Part shown: positions 1 to 12,300 of the stretch, in pieces
How the letters are laid out: every line of letters starts with the position of its first letter
Position numbering within the stretch: the first letter of the stretch is position 1
Source of the DNA: Zygnema cylindricum
Taxonomy: Eukaryota; Streptophyta; Zygnematophyceae; Zygnematales; Zygnemataceae
Length of the DNA stretch: 64,000 nucleotides
Assembly (NCBI GenBank): GCA_037447655.1
Contig: JBBHKE010002910.1
Location: 1 to 64,000 of the forward strand
Direction: 5' to 3'
Translations under genes and position numbers: made by a program
The notes under the pieces: generated by a model
The model's database searches: none
What the model was told of the DNA's origin: nothing
Seen by the model: the letters and a program-made list of their open reading frames with translations, nothing else

Positions 1-728
1 AAACAAAAAAAAACAAAAAAAAAAACCTTTTTCTTTCTTTTTCTTTTTTTTTTTCTCTCATAAAAGAAGTGTATTAGATGAGTCAAAATACACATTGCAT
101 CTTGTTTATCAAACATTTTATTTTTTCATGCCACTTTTTATAAATCTGAGCTCTTGGAGCAAGGATTTTATCCACCTCATCCGTTTTTCATTCGAGCAAA
201 ATACAAATTCCCTCTTGCAGTTTAAACAACTAGCCCTATCCCCAATCTGCAACACACACCCAGATGCTAACCTCTTTACAATCTCACCTTTATAAATGGC
301 ATCTCCTAATCGTGATGTCAAAACCATTACCCCCCAAACTTATCCTTAAATCAAGAGTCCCCACTAAGTTCCTCATAAAATCTACATCTTCCGTACTCAT
401 ATTTTAAACCATGATTCTCACCCCATTTTTTGAACCTTCCTCTCTCTCCCATGGAATTCTTTCCACTATCACTTTCTAATTTTATTTCCAAAAAATATTT
501 CTCCTCACCTAAACCTTTCATTAAATATTCTTCTTCTCCCCTATCCTTTAAAACCCCCTCGAGATTTACTACTCCCTTTTCCTCAGTATCCGTTGAAGTC
601 TCCCTTTTTCGACCAGTTTTTTGTTTCCAAAATATTTATAAAATTATCCTCATTATTTCATTTTTCCCTTTTTCAATTATGGATCCTAGATCTGACTTTC
701 TCATTTCAAAGTCATACTCTATACACTC
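1..728. other. unidentified AT-rich sequence
   Basis: An A-rich then T-rich start (about 1-60) is followed by sequence without a convincing gene. Short minus-strand open stretches near 118-327 could be a further decayed part of the retroelement remnant that lies to the right, but no catalytic motif is visible in them. Confidence 0.4.
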
Positions 729-1870
729 CTAGACATCCTCATCATGTCTAACTCCCTCAAGTACCTCCCTTCCCGTTACTTCCCTTATACTTCCAAAAAC
801 ACATTGTTGCTTTCGTGGAATTTCTGTGTGTTTTTTTCTCTTCTCCATTCTAACGATGTGAAGAAGCTCCAAAATATCTTCATCCTCTTTCTTCTCTTCC
901 GCTTCTTCCTCATTTACATACCAACTTCTAAGTTCTTCCAAACAAGTGCATTCTTCCATATAATAACCCGGTTCCCTACAAAAGAAGCAAACCTTTTTTT
1001 TTTCAAAGCTCCCCTTTTTTTCCTCTCCCTCTCTTTCCACCGAAGTTCTGATAAGGTTCACCTTTGTCTACTACCACTCATCATGCTCCCGCGAGTCACC
1101 ATCGTTCCTCTCATCACGCTTCCGCCAATCACCATCATTCTTGTTATCACGCTTCCGCCATCACCACCAGCTGTCAATGCATTCACCGTGTCCCTTCCCC
1201 TACGAATCTCCAAAGTGTTTTCCCTCACAAGTATCATCCCCATGGAAATGCTCCAAGTCCATGAGGAGCAATCCATTGCCTGCATACGGTAAATTATGTC
1301 TTTGTACTCATCTAGAAGTTTAATGATTAGTGTGTTAATCTTTCTCCCCTGAGATTCTACATAACCTGCACTAGCAAACTCAGCATATAATGCACCAATA
1401 TCATTGAAAAACTCTATCATGCTACCGCCTTTATAAACATAGGCCTCTATTTCCTGTTTTACTAATCGTGCCGCTGTATAGTTTCACTCTTATAAATCTG
1501 AATCATTTTTTCTCAGATTTTTGAAGGCTTGGTTAGGTTTAAAAGAGTGATAGCTAGGACTTAGACATGTATCTAAGTATGAGATGTTTTGCTATAGTGT
1601 TTTCATACTCCCAGATTTTACCGTCATTTTTTTTCAGTTTTAGTAATAACCCCTACAATGGAACCATAGCCGAGAGTTTAGCTCCCCTCGCCATAGGTGT
1701 TCTTTTTCTCTTCTCCCTTTTTCCCTCTTCCATGGGAATGATTTTCCCGTCACCTTCCGTTGCATTTGAACTCTGGTTGGTTTTCTGGGAAGCCCAGATG
1801 AATCTCCATAGTGAGTTACACTGAAGCGCGGTGGCGGACACCTCACTTGTCCCCAAACAATTCCCCATAA
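729..1870 (-). pseudogene. decayed retroelement gag remnant
   Basis: On the minus strand two overlapping open stretches (about 1420-1058 and 1061-729) read like one copia-type Gag split by a frameshift. The upstream part has the helical pattern expected of the Gag core (near IEFFNDIGALYAEF). The downstream part contains a zinc-knuckle-like CFFCREPGYYMEEC, in which the usual histidine of the CCHC motif is not in its place, followed by an acidic and basic tail. Weaker similarity of composition continues upstream to about 1870 through stops. No LTR, protease or reverse transcriptase belonging to it was found, so it is a fragment. The family assignment rests on motif shape only. Confidence 0.45.
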
Positions 1871-2594
1871 GTGCTTTTCGAAAAGCAATCCCTCTATCGT
1901 AAACTCCTAATAAGTGAAGCCTGTTCCATCAAACATAGGCACCCTAGATGGTGGGCCCATAACCTGTAACTCTAAAACCTCCATTAGTCCTCAGAGTAGG
2001 CAGCTCACAAGAAGCTTATCTAGATAGTGCCGACTTCAAGTTGATTTAAACCCAAATGACTGACACCCTAACAGTCAGTACCCCGATATAGATTCAACCT
2101 TGTGAAAGAAGACATTCGGTGTGCTTAGTTCCCCCACAGAATGCAAAGTTAGAATATGAGAATTTGGACACATTCACCCAGTTTGACTTTCTCTAATAAA
2201 TGCAACCACCCTGACAAGCAAAAATTCTGACAACCTATACCTCTGTGTAGCCTGGACTCCCTTAAGTGGGCAGCAAAAAGAATCACTGATAATGGTCAAC
2301 TGAGTTGATAGTTATGGCTGGCCAAAGTTAGCCTTTTATACAAGAGTGCTCTCAGAGAGAGGCACCTACCTACCCAAAAATGCTAAGTCATATTCCCTCT
2401 CTAAAACACCTTCAACAAAAGTACGGACCAATCATAGGACTGTAACCTACAAAGAGTACAAGTACCGGAGTACTTTTTGTACGATAATTGTACTACATGG
2501 CCAAAATTGTGACATATGTCACATCCGTATTTGTTGTCTTGCTCTCCGGAGATTCCGTAAACTTGTAGGATGCTGACACGTGTTATGCAGTGTG
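1871..2594. other. unidentified spacer, possible old LTR
   Basis: No open frame or repeat structure that I can interpret. Lying upstream of the minus-strand gag remnant and just before E1, it could include that remnant's LTR, but no matching second copy is present in the window. Confidence 0.3.
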
Positions 2595-3014
2595 TGTTGG
2601 AATTCTGAATTTTTCCCAATTTTCCTTTGCTACAAACTTAGTTTTAAATGACTTAGTACTAGATAACGTAATCTAGTATTCTAATTCCCGTCATTTACTC
2701 TATGTAACTCTATTCTAAGTTTAGTTAGATTTAGCTTTAGATATTTTTAGATCTAGATCTTTTCTCTTCTTCTTACAAAGGTCACCTTGCCCTTTCGTCA
2801 CACTTGGAAGAGCCAAGTGACCCTTCGGGATCACTACAGGCTGCAGATTAGTCTGTCAGACTTATACTACGAGACACCTTCAGTTAGTACTTTAACCTTT
2901 TGGCTTCATTGTAAAAGTTACCAATTTTATATTATTTGCAATCATTTTTCATTTGCCATTCTCTGTCTGTTCTTTCTGTATTTCTGTCTGTTACCATGAC
3001 GTCTCATTCAATAG
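2595..3014 (+). repeat. E1 5' LTR
   Basis: Near-identical to 7644-8064. Identity runs past the ATG at 2996 to about position 3014, so the first codons of gag lie within the repeated segment. No obvious tRNA primer-binding site follows. Confidence 0.9.
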
Positions 3015-4080
3015 GTTATGGGCCTTTCCCCGTTAGTTCTAATACCGTTGCCAAATTCAATGGCACGGATTTCTACAGATAGATGTTTCAGATTGAACAC
3101 CTTTTCAAGCCTGAAAAACTTTGGTCTGTTATTAGCGGAAGTGTCATGCCGTAAGACGTCGGCGGGTATTATTGATCTTACTTACCTTACCTTGTATTTT
3201 CCTTTTGTTTTTCTCAGTTCAAGTGATTTGCATATTTGTTTTTCTCGGGAGATTCATTTATTATTTTCTCGCTGTATAAATGCTTTGTATGTTGGATGTT
3301 GTCACAAACACGATACATATAGGTTGATTGGATACATTTTGGTGTTTTTTCGGCGACACAAGCTAGGCCTAATGCATGTTTATTACGGAAGCCCAGCCAT
3401 GCACGACAGAAGCGAAAGGGGACTTTCCGATGCCGTTGCTAAATCCGCTTGGCTCGTTCGCAATGAGGAGGCGCATTCTAGGCTGGTACTCGCACTTGAG
3501 CCCTCGCAACTTGATCTAATTCGTGACGCCACCTCGGCGCACGGTGCTTGGACACTTCTGTCCACAACATATGAGAACAAATCTTGGTCGAACAAATTAC
3601 TTCTTCGCCGCTAACTCAACACTGCTCAGAAAATCTTGTAGAAACTATTCAGGTCTACGTCAACTCTATCAAATCTATTGCTGGACGACTCAAAACTGTT
3701 GGAGCTTTTGTCACCGATGAACACATCATTTTTGCAATCTTGGGTGGTCTTCCGGCGTCCTATTCAACTATTATTTCATCAATCGACAACTTTTCTACGG
3801 CTGTTACCATCTCATCCTTAACTAGAGGTTTGGTTCACGAGGAGACAAAGCACAATTTTCCTCGATTCATAGAGCGGCTCTGGCCACATTTCTTTCGCCC
3901 AATCGCACCACAAAAAACTCCTTTTGCCGTTATTCTCGTGCATCTGATTGCGTCATTGATGCATGTCCTGTTCTCAAGCGAAAACACGATCGTCAAGGAC
4001 ATTATCGGCGGCCAACTGGACGTGGACAAAATGCTGGGCGAGGTATCTATTCATGTCAAGTATTAGCGGCTGAAGCTATT
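2996..4080 (+). pseudogene. E1 gag pseudogene
   Basis: The frame opens at the ATG at 2996 and encodes a copia-type Gag, read through stops and frameshifts. The region 3584-3850 shows the typical Gag helix pattern (near LKTVGAF, ILGGLPASYSTI). A possible zinc-knuckle remnant (C-P-V-L-K-R-K-H) follows near 3965. Between about 3160 and 3370 an AT-rich segment interrupts the frame. In a working element Gag would form the cytoplasmic particle that packages the RNA. This copy has an in-frame stop within about 30 codons and cannot be functional. Confidence 0.7.
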
Positions 4081-4099
4081 CAACCATTAGTCAACGCTA

Positions 4100-5640
4100 A
4101 TTTTGATCCGACAAATCCGTTCGTCCAACCTCCGTTATATGGCCAACAACATGTCGCGGACCATTTTTCAGTTACATTCCACTCCGTATCCTCACTACGT
4201 CCCTAGTCATCATTCACCAAATTTGGAATTACCAAATCTTGCTCCCACTAATTCGTACGTTCATTCGTCCTCTGAATTTGGGTACGTTTTACACACAACA
4301 TCTCCACTCAATTCTCCAAAATCTGTCGATTCTTGGATTGTAGATTCCGGTGCGTCTCATCATCTCTTCTATAGATCAGATTGGTTTACTTCAATTTCTC
4401 CTCTCTGTCCACCAATGTCGATCCTCCTTGGCAACAATGTTGCTCCTACGATGACTCACTTTGGCCAGTTCCACGTGCCAAGTCATCTTGATCCACAACT
4501 ATCAATCACACTATCTCATGTCCTCCTCGTATTTGGCCTTAAAAAGCACCTATTTTCCATGGGTGCAGCCCTTCATCAAGGGGCCACAGCTTTATTCTCC
4601 TACACCAACGTCAAATTCCTTTCAACGAATGATCGTATAGTCGGACTTGGTGTCAGGACCGGAACAATATACATTCTATGTCACTTTTCCATCGTTAGAT
4701 CAACCAACATTGCTACTCCACTGGCAACGTCTACTCTATTTGATTGGCATCTTCGATACGGCCACCTTTCACAATCTGGCCTCCATCAACTCAACACTGG
4801 TCTTGTCACCGGCTAAGAACCATTCACTGAAAAAAAATAGTATTTTGTTGCGGATGCATTGAGGGAAAATAATCCAGACCCTCAATTCCCTCTACTACTT
4901 CAAAAACCTCCACTCTATTCCAATTAGTTTATTGTGACCTATGTGGTCCCAGGTCTACCCCTAGTCCAACTGGTGCTCTCTATTTTGTCATTTTAATCGA
5001 CGACGCCACTCGATACACTTACCTTTATCCCCTCCGCCGCAAATCTGAAACCTTTTAGAAATTTACAGAATATAAAGCCCTCGTTGAGAATTCATTGTGC
5101 ATTCCCATTAAAACCCTCCATACGGATAACGGAGGTGAATACTTCTCCAACGAATTTTTCTCTTTTCTTGCGGCTAACGGATATCTCACCAATCAACAAC
5201 CCCCCATACTCCTCAAGAGAATGGGGTTTCACAATGTTATAATCGCACTCTCATCAACATGGCACGTTCCATGTTACATTACGCTAGTCAACCCACCATA
5301 TTTTGGGCAGAATCTGTGTCTACGGCAAATTATGTTCGAAATTGTTGTCCAACTTCCGTGCTCTCTGTTACCCCGTACGAAGCCTGGCACGGCACCAAAC
5401 TAGATGTTTTGCACCTTCGTATATTCGGCTGTGATGCATGGATCAAAAACTTGCCACCAAACTAGATGTTTCGAACCTTCGTATATTCGGATGTGATGCA
5501 TGGATCAAAAACTTGACATCGACAGGGAAATGGCAGCGCCGCGCCAAAATTGGCGTTTTAGTCGGCTATAGTACCAAATCGAAGGCATACCGTATTTGGT
5601 TGACGAATGAACGTCAAGTCGTCCTCAGCTGTGACGTCAC
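4100..5640 (+). pseudogene. E1 protease and integrase region, broken
   Basis: The aspartic protease motif DSGAS lies at about 4345, in a 237-codon open stretch (4103-4816) that ends in a GAG-pre-integrase segment with W-H-L-R-Y-G-H-L. Integrase follows with its acidic residues in TLHTDNGGEYF (about 5110) and the SSREN segment (about 5215). The central part is crossed by stops and frameshifts. A 60-bp unit is duplicated in tandem at about 5398-5520, repeating the segment that contains RIFGCDAWIKNL. Confidence 0.85.
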
Positions 5641-6079
5641 CTTCAACGAAATGCCACTCCTTAAACTTCATGATGCCATTCTTACTTCACCTTCTTCCCT
5701 ACCTCCTCCCTCCACATCCTTTTCCCCCATTGCCCCTGCCTCCTCCAATCCACTTTCAGTCATCCTCCCTTTGACCTCTCCCAAACTGCTTTCCTTGCTT
5801 TCATGCACTCATACACGATCCCTTTCAGGTTTTTTTCCTCCTTCCACACCATCCCCTCTCACTCGTACAAACTCTGACCCATACTCTTTTTCTCCCATCC
5901 TTTCCGCCAACTCCCCATACGAAATCCCTCCATTTGAACCTGTCCCTCGCAGAAGTGACCACCTCCAAGTGCAAAAACTCAGCCATGGGACTGCAAACAC
6001 TGCCACAATTTCTACAATTCCTCTTCCTCTTACCTTCTCCGCTGCCATGGCTAGTCCTCAAGCCATTGAGTGAAAGGCT

Positions 6080-7630
6080 GCCACGAACTCTGAATTTGCA
6101 TCCCTTCTCCGGAACGGTACCTGGAGACTTACCTCCCTTCCTCCAGGCAGGAAAAATATCGGCTCCAAGTGGGTTTTCCGGGTGAAGACTAAATCCGACA
6201 ACAAATTTAAAGCTCGCTTTGTTGCTAAAGGGTTTTTTCAAAAAGAGGTGGTCGACTTCACTGAAACTTACGCCCCGGTTGCAAAGTTCACCTCCATTCG
6301 GATTCTTCTCTCCCTACCACTTACGCCCCGGTTGCAAAGTTCACCTCCATTCGGATTCTTCTCTCCCTACCAGTTGCCCATGACTGGCACGTCCATTACA
6401 GGGATGTTCAGACTGCCTTCCTCTACGGGACTCTCACCGAGGAAATCTTCCTCCAACAACCAGAAGGGTATGTCTCTCCGGGTTCCGAGCATTTGGTATG
6501 TCGTCTCATTAAATCCCTCTATAGCCTTAAACAAGCTCCTAGGGTTTGGAATAAGCACCTAGAGGCAAACCTCCTCCGTGAAGGCTTCTCCGAACTGAAT
6601 GCAGACTTTGGCTTCTTCATTCGGGGAACATCTGATACACTTGTCTTTCTTGTCATATATATAGACGACCTCTTTCTTGCTAGCCCCTCTCTTTCTCTTA
6701 TCCATCTTATCAAAACATTAATACCCAATTTTCCATGACGGACTTGGGAGAGGTGGAATATTGCCTTGGGGTCTTTGTAGGTCGGGATCGCCCTATAAAA
6801 CCCTTTATCAGTCCTAGGAAAAGTATATAGGAGAGGTTCTAGCCAGATTTTCCATGGCCGATTGTACTCCCATTTTTACCCCTCTCGATCAAAATGTTAA
6901 GCTCCTCAAACACTCAGGTGGGCCTGTCCTTAGAGTTATACATGAGCAGTACACAGATATACATGAGCAGTACAGGTCAATAGTTGGTAGTCTTATGTAC
7001 GTAATGAGTGGAACACGTCTAGACATTGTTGTCGCTATTGGCCAACTCAGTTAGTTAGTGTCAAATCCGAGCCCTGACCATCTCCTTGCAGCAAAAATGG
7101 TCCTACGATACCTTCAAGGAACAAAGTCTCTAAAGCTCACCTTCACTGCCTCCTCTCCTCCAGCTCTCGTCGGCCCCTGCGACGCCGACTAAGAGGAAGA
7201 CTTAGATTCTCGTCGCAACACTTGCGGCGTCTATTTCTCCCTTGGCAGTACCCTTGTATCTTGGGCATCAAAGAATTAACCTACCATTGCCCTCTCCACC
7301 ACTGAGGTTGAGTACATGTCTGCGACTCACGCCACCAAGGAGGTCTTCTAGCTTCGCTCCCTCCTCCTGAACATGCAATTCTGTCCTTTTTCTGCCACCA
7401 ATATTTTTTGTGACTCTCAAAGGGCCCTTGCCCTAATGAATAACCTTATTCATCACCGCAGAACAAAGCACATAGACATTCAATACCATTTTACACGCGA
7501 CGCCATTGCTGCAGGCACTGTTATTTTCCACCAGTGTCCCTCTAATCTTCAAATGGCAGATTTTTTGACCAAGGCTCTTCTCTGGCCTCAATTTGAGGCT
7601 CACTCCTCCTCAGCCGGCTTTCGTTTCTAG
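6080..7630 (+). pseudogene. E1 reverse transcriptase and RNase H, broken
   Basis: Reverse transcriptase is recognisable from the segment with NGTWRLTSLP, FKARFVAKGF and TETYAPVAK, then CRLIKSLYSLKQAPRVW and the active-site variant YIDD (about 6657). RNase H follows with FCDSQRALALMNN and HHRRTKHIDIQ, ending at the stop at 7630 just before the polypurine tract. A 53-bp tandem duplication (6267-6319 and 6320-6371) shifts the frame inside the palm domain. Other stops are scattered through it. Confidence 0.9.
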
Positions 7631-7643
7631 CAAAGCGGGGGGG

Positions 7644-8064
7644 TGTTGGAATTCTTAATTCTTCCGAATTCTCCTTTGCTACAAACTTACTTTTAAATGA
7701 CTTAGTACTAGATAACTTAGTCTAGTATTCTGATTCCCGTCATTTACTCTATGTACCTCTGTTCTAGATTTAGTTAGATTTATCTTTAGATATTTTTGGA
7801 TCTAGATCTTTTCTCTTCTTCTTACAAAAGGTCACCTTGCCATTTCGTCACACTTAGAAGAGCCAAGTGACCCTTTGGGATCACTACAGGCTGCAGATTA
7901 GTCTGTCAGACTTATATTACGTGACAGTTTCACTTAGTACTTTAACCTTTTGGCTTCATTGTAAAAGTTACCAATTTTATATTATTTGCAATCATTTTTC
8001 ATTTGTCATTCTCTATGTGTACTTTCTGTATTTCTGTCTGTTACCATGACGTCTCATTCAATAG
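7644..8064 (+). repeat. E1 3' LTR
   Basis: Second copy of the E1 LTR, with scattered substitutions relative to the left copy. It ends with the same ATGACGTCTCATTCAATAG that opens gag at the other end. Confidence 0.9.
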
Positions 8065-8612
8065 AGTGGCGGCAACTGGAAAACGCCAAAATGCCCTCTC
8101 CGCGATATTAGCTTCTATAACGATTGTTCGATGAAGACTGGATTGAATAATAGCCGTTGAAATAAATATTCGCAGCATTTATTTTGTGGGGTACTATAGT
8201 ACAAAACTAGTTTTATGTTCTACCGTACTATTTATTAGTTAAACGGAATGTTCTACTTGTAAATGTTTAAATATCTATCAAACCCTATATACTTTAGCAT
8301 TAGTCCTTGTCTTAACGGATAAAGCTAACGTCTACGGGTAGTTTGACGGACGGTAGGTACTTGGATCGAATCTTGGGTCCGTCAAACCCCATTTTGGTAA
8401 ATCTACCGATTTCTACTCATGTCTCTCTAGAAGGCCTAGGTAGCCATGGTTCTAACTCCCTATCTAGCCTTCAACTCCTATCTCTCTAAAAGGCCTAGGC
8501 AGCCATGGCTCTAACTCCCTATCCAGCCTTCAGTGACTACAACAAGTGTGGGGGCTTGGAGAAGGGAGTTTAGAGGCAGATTGCCTCTGCGACCTAGAAA
8601 ATACACAAATAT
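8065..8612. other. unidentified spacer with a short tandem duplication
   Basis: No gene seen. Positions about 8400-8525 hold two copies of a roughly 65-bp unit sharing AAGGCCTAGG and AGCCATGG. A loose B-box-like stretch lies near 8360, but there is no tRNA fold. Confidence 0.4.
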
Positions 8613-9290
8613 CAACAAGGGAGAGGGAGAGGGAGAGGGAGAGGGAAAGGGAGAGGGAGAAGGAGAGGGAGAGGGAGAGGGAGGGGGAGGGGTAGGGGGA
8701 GGGGGAGGGGGAGAGGGAGAGGGAGAGGGAGAGGGAGAGGGAGAGGGAGAGGGAGAAGAAAAGGGAGAGGGAGAGGGAGAGGGAGAGAGAGAGGTAGAGG
8801 GAGAGGGAGAGGGAGAGGGAGAGGGAGAGGGAGAGGGAGAGGGAGAGGGAGAGGGAGAGGGAGAGGGAGAGGGAGAGGGAGAGGGAGAGGGAGAGGGAGA
8901 GGGAGAGGGAGAGGGAGAGGGAGAGGGAGAGGGAGAGGGAGAGGGAGAGGGAGAGGAAGAGGGATTGGTACAGGGATTGGGAGAGGGAGAGGGGTAGAGA
9001 GGGAGTGGAGAGGGAGAGAAGGGAGAGGGAGAGGGGAGGAGGAGAGAGATTGGGAGAGGGAGAGGGGTAGAGAGGGATGTAGAGGAAGAGAAGGGAGAGG
9101 GAGAGGGGAGAGGGAGAGAGACTGGGAGAGGGAGAGGTTGAGAGGGAGTGTAGAAGGAGAGAAGGGAGGGGTGAGGGGTAAAGAGGGAGTTTAGAGGGAG
9201 AGAAGGGAGGGTAAAGGGGGGGAGGGAGGGAGGGAGGGAGGGAGGGAGGGAGGGAAGGATAGATGGATTGAGGAAGGGTGGGAGAGAGAA
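8613..9290. repeat. GA-rich microsatellite (GAGGGA)n
   Basis: Nearly pure purine on the plus strand, mostly GAGAGG units, with a GGGA/GGGAGG section at about 9215-9255. Runs of G give G-quadruplex and triplex potential. The open frames crossing it on both strands are artefacts of the repeat. Confidence 0.95.
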
Positions 9291-9354
9291 AGAGATACCT
9301 GTACAATAGTCACGTGAGAAAGAAGTTCTACAAGATGAGAGACAGTTTTACTGC

Positions 9355-12300
9355 TTTTGTCGTGACATTTTGATGTATAAATAATATTAGTACAGGTATT
9401 AATACATATGATCAGTATAGTTATTAATACGTTTGATCAGTATTGTTGTACGTAATTAGTTTGATACATAATTAATATTAGTACATTATTACTGTTAGAC
9501 ATTTTGATATATAATTAATATTAGTACAATTATCAATATGTATGATCAGTATAGTTATGAATATGTTTGATCAGTATTAGCAAAGGTTTTTTCTTTTACG
9601 TTATTAGTATTGGTATAATTATTAGTCTGTAAAATTAGAATTAGTACAAATTTTGTATGTATGTTTAGTATTAGTACAGTTTTTGACATGTAAAATTATC
9701 ATTATTACAGTTATTAGTCTGTATAATTAGTGTTAGTAGAGCTATATTAGTCTGTTTAATTAATGTAAGTAAAGTAATTAGTAATGTAGAATAAGTATTA
9801 TGACAATTATAAGTAATGTATAACAAGTATTAGTTCAGATTTTAGTATAAAATAATTATTAAGAAAGTTATTGTAAAATTAGTATTAGAACAGTTATAAG
9901 TGTGTATAATTAGTATTGGTACAGTTTTTAGTCTGTGTCATTGGTATTAGTACAATTTGTCTGTATAATTTGAGTTACTACAGCTATTAGTAATGTATAA
10001 TGAGTATTAGTATTGTTATTAGTCTGTATAATTGGTATTAACACAGTTATTATTCTATATAATTAGTGTTTGTATAATTAGTATTAGAACAGTTATTAGT
10101 TTGTATAATTAGTCTTAACAAATTTTAGTTTGTATAATTAGCGTGAAAACAGTTATTAGTCTATATAATTAGTATTAGCGCACCTCTAGTACTGTATAAT
10201 TAGTATTAGGACAATTTTTAGTTACGTATAATTAGTATCAAGACAATCATTATATAATAATTACTTCTACGGTTACTCATCTGTATTATTAGTATTAACT
10301 CGGTTTTTGGTCTCTATAATTAGTATAAATACAGTTATTAGTATGTAGAATCAGTATTAGTACAGTAATTAGCTTGTGTAATCAGTATTAGCACAGTTTA
10401 TTGTATGTATAACTAGTACTGGTATGCTTATCAGTATATATAATTAGTATTAGTATAATTTCTAGTTTTTATAATTAGTGGTAGTACAGTTGTTCGAATA
10501 AATTATTCGAATGAATAATTAGTGTTAGTACAGTTATTAGTTTGTATAATTAGTTATTAGTGTGTATAATTAGTGTTGCTACAATTATTAGTAATGTATA
10601 ATTATTAGTAGTCCAGGTTTGAGTAATGTATAATTAGTATTAGTACATCTATATGTTTGAATAATTAGTGATAACACAATTATTAGTCTGTATTCTAGTA
10701 ATAGTACAGTTATTAGTCTGTACAATTTGTATCACTATAGTTCTATCACTATAGTTTTCAGTATGTATAATTAGTGGTAGCACAGTTATTAGTACAGAGC
10801 ACATTATTGGTTTATGCAATTAGTATTAGTACATTTTGTATAATAGGCATTTTTCCAGTTATTAGTTTGTATAATTAGTGTTAGTAAAGGTATTAAATAA
10901 TTAGTATTAATACTCATAGAAAAGATACATTGCTAATAAAAACATTACTAATCTGTATTAACACTAACTATACTGACCTATAACTATATGAATCCTAATT
11001 ATACCGACTAAAAAGTGTACCAATACTGATTATACAGACTCATAACTGTACTTATATTGATTATACAGCTTATATTGATTACTAATTATAAAATCAGTAT
11101 TAGTCTAGTTATTAGTATGTATAATCCGTATTAGTACGGTTGGTATTAGTACAGCTATTAGTACGTATAATCAGTATTAGTAAAGTTACGAATCTGTATA
11201 ATTACTATTGGCACGGTTATTATTCTGTAACATTAGTATTAGTATAAGTACAGTTAGTTTGTATAATAAGTATTATTACAGTTTTTAGTATGTATTATTA
11301 TTGTTTTACTGTTAGTAGTTTGTATAATCAGTATTGGTTCACCTAGTTGTTTGTATAATTAGTTTTAGTGTATAATTAGTACTACTGCAGTTAGTAGTTT
11401 GTATAATCAGTATTAGTACAGTTATAATTAGTATTAACACAGTTATTAGTCTATATAATTAGTGTTAGTACAGTTCTAAATACTGTTTAATTAGCATTAA
11501 CACAGTTATTAGTGTGTATAATTACTGTTAGTACGGTTATAAGTCCATATAATTAGTGTTAGTGCAGTTACTAACTGTATAATTAGTATTAGGACAGTTT
11601 TTAGTAATGTATAATTAGTATCAGGACAAGTACTATATAATCAGATTTTTTGAAGATATTTGTCTTTATAATTAATACTAACTCAATTTTTGGTCTGTAT
11701 AATTAGTATTTGTACAGTTGTTAGGTTGTATAATTAATAGTAGTGCAGTTTTTAGTAAGTATAATTAGTGTTAGTACACTTTTTAGTTTGTATAATCAGT
11801 ATTAGTACAGTAATGAGTTAGTGTAATCAGTATTTGTACAGTTATTAGTCTGTATAATTAGTATTAGCACAGTTACTAGTATGTATAACTAGTACTGGTA
11901 TGCTTATTTGTATAAATAATTAGTATAAGTACAGTTAATAGTCTTTGTAATTAGTGCTAATACAGTTATTACTCTGTGTAACTAGTGTTGTGTAATTAGT
12001 GTTAGTACAGTTATTAGTAATGTGGAATTAGTGTTGGTACTATGGTTAGTAATATATAATTAGCAGTTTTGAGTAATGTATAATTAGTATTAGTCCTACT
12101 ATTTGTCTTATCATTACTACTAACACAGTTATTAGTCTGTATAATTAGTAATACTATAGTTATTAGTCTGTACAATTCGTATCAGTACAGTTTTTAGTAT
12201 GTATAATTAGTGCTAGCATAGTTATTAGTCTGTACAATTAATATCAGTACAGTTCTTTGTCTGTATAATTAGTATTAGCACATTATTAGTTCATGCAATT

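Larger units (their letters stand above)
2595..8064 (+). mobile_element. E1: Ty1/copia-type LTR retrotransposon, decayed
   Basis: Two direct LTRs of about 420 bp (2595-3014 and 7644-8064), both starting TGTTGGAATTCT, flank a 4.6-kb interior in copia order: Gag, protease (DSGAS), GAG-pre-integrase, integrase, reverse transcriptase (YIDD), RNase H. A purine tract AAAGCGGGGGGG directly precedes the right LTR, as expected of a polypurine tract. The interior has many stops, frameshifts and two short tandem duplications, so the copy is dead. A clean 5-bp target duplication was not found (GTGTG on the left, about AGTGG on the right). Confidence 0.93.

Noticed and set aside
8530-9306. Long open frames on both strands rich in Ser-Leu or Gly-Glu
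   Set aside because: They are the translation of a GAGGGA microsatellite, with no start context, domain or splice structure.
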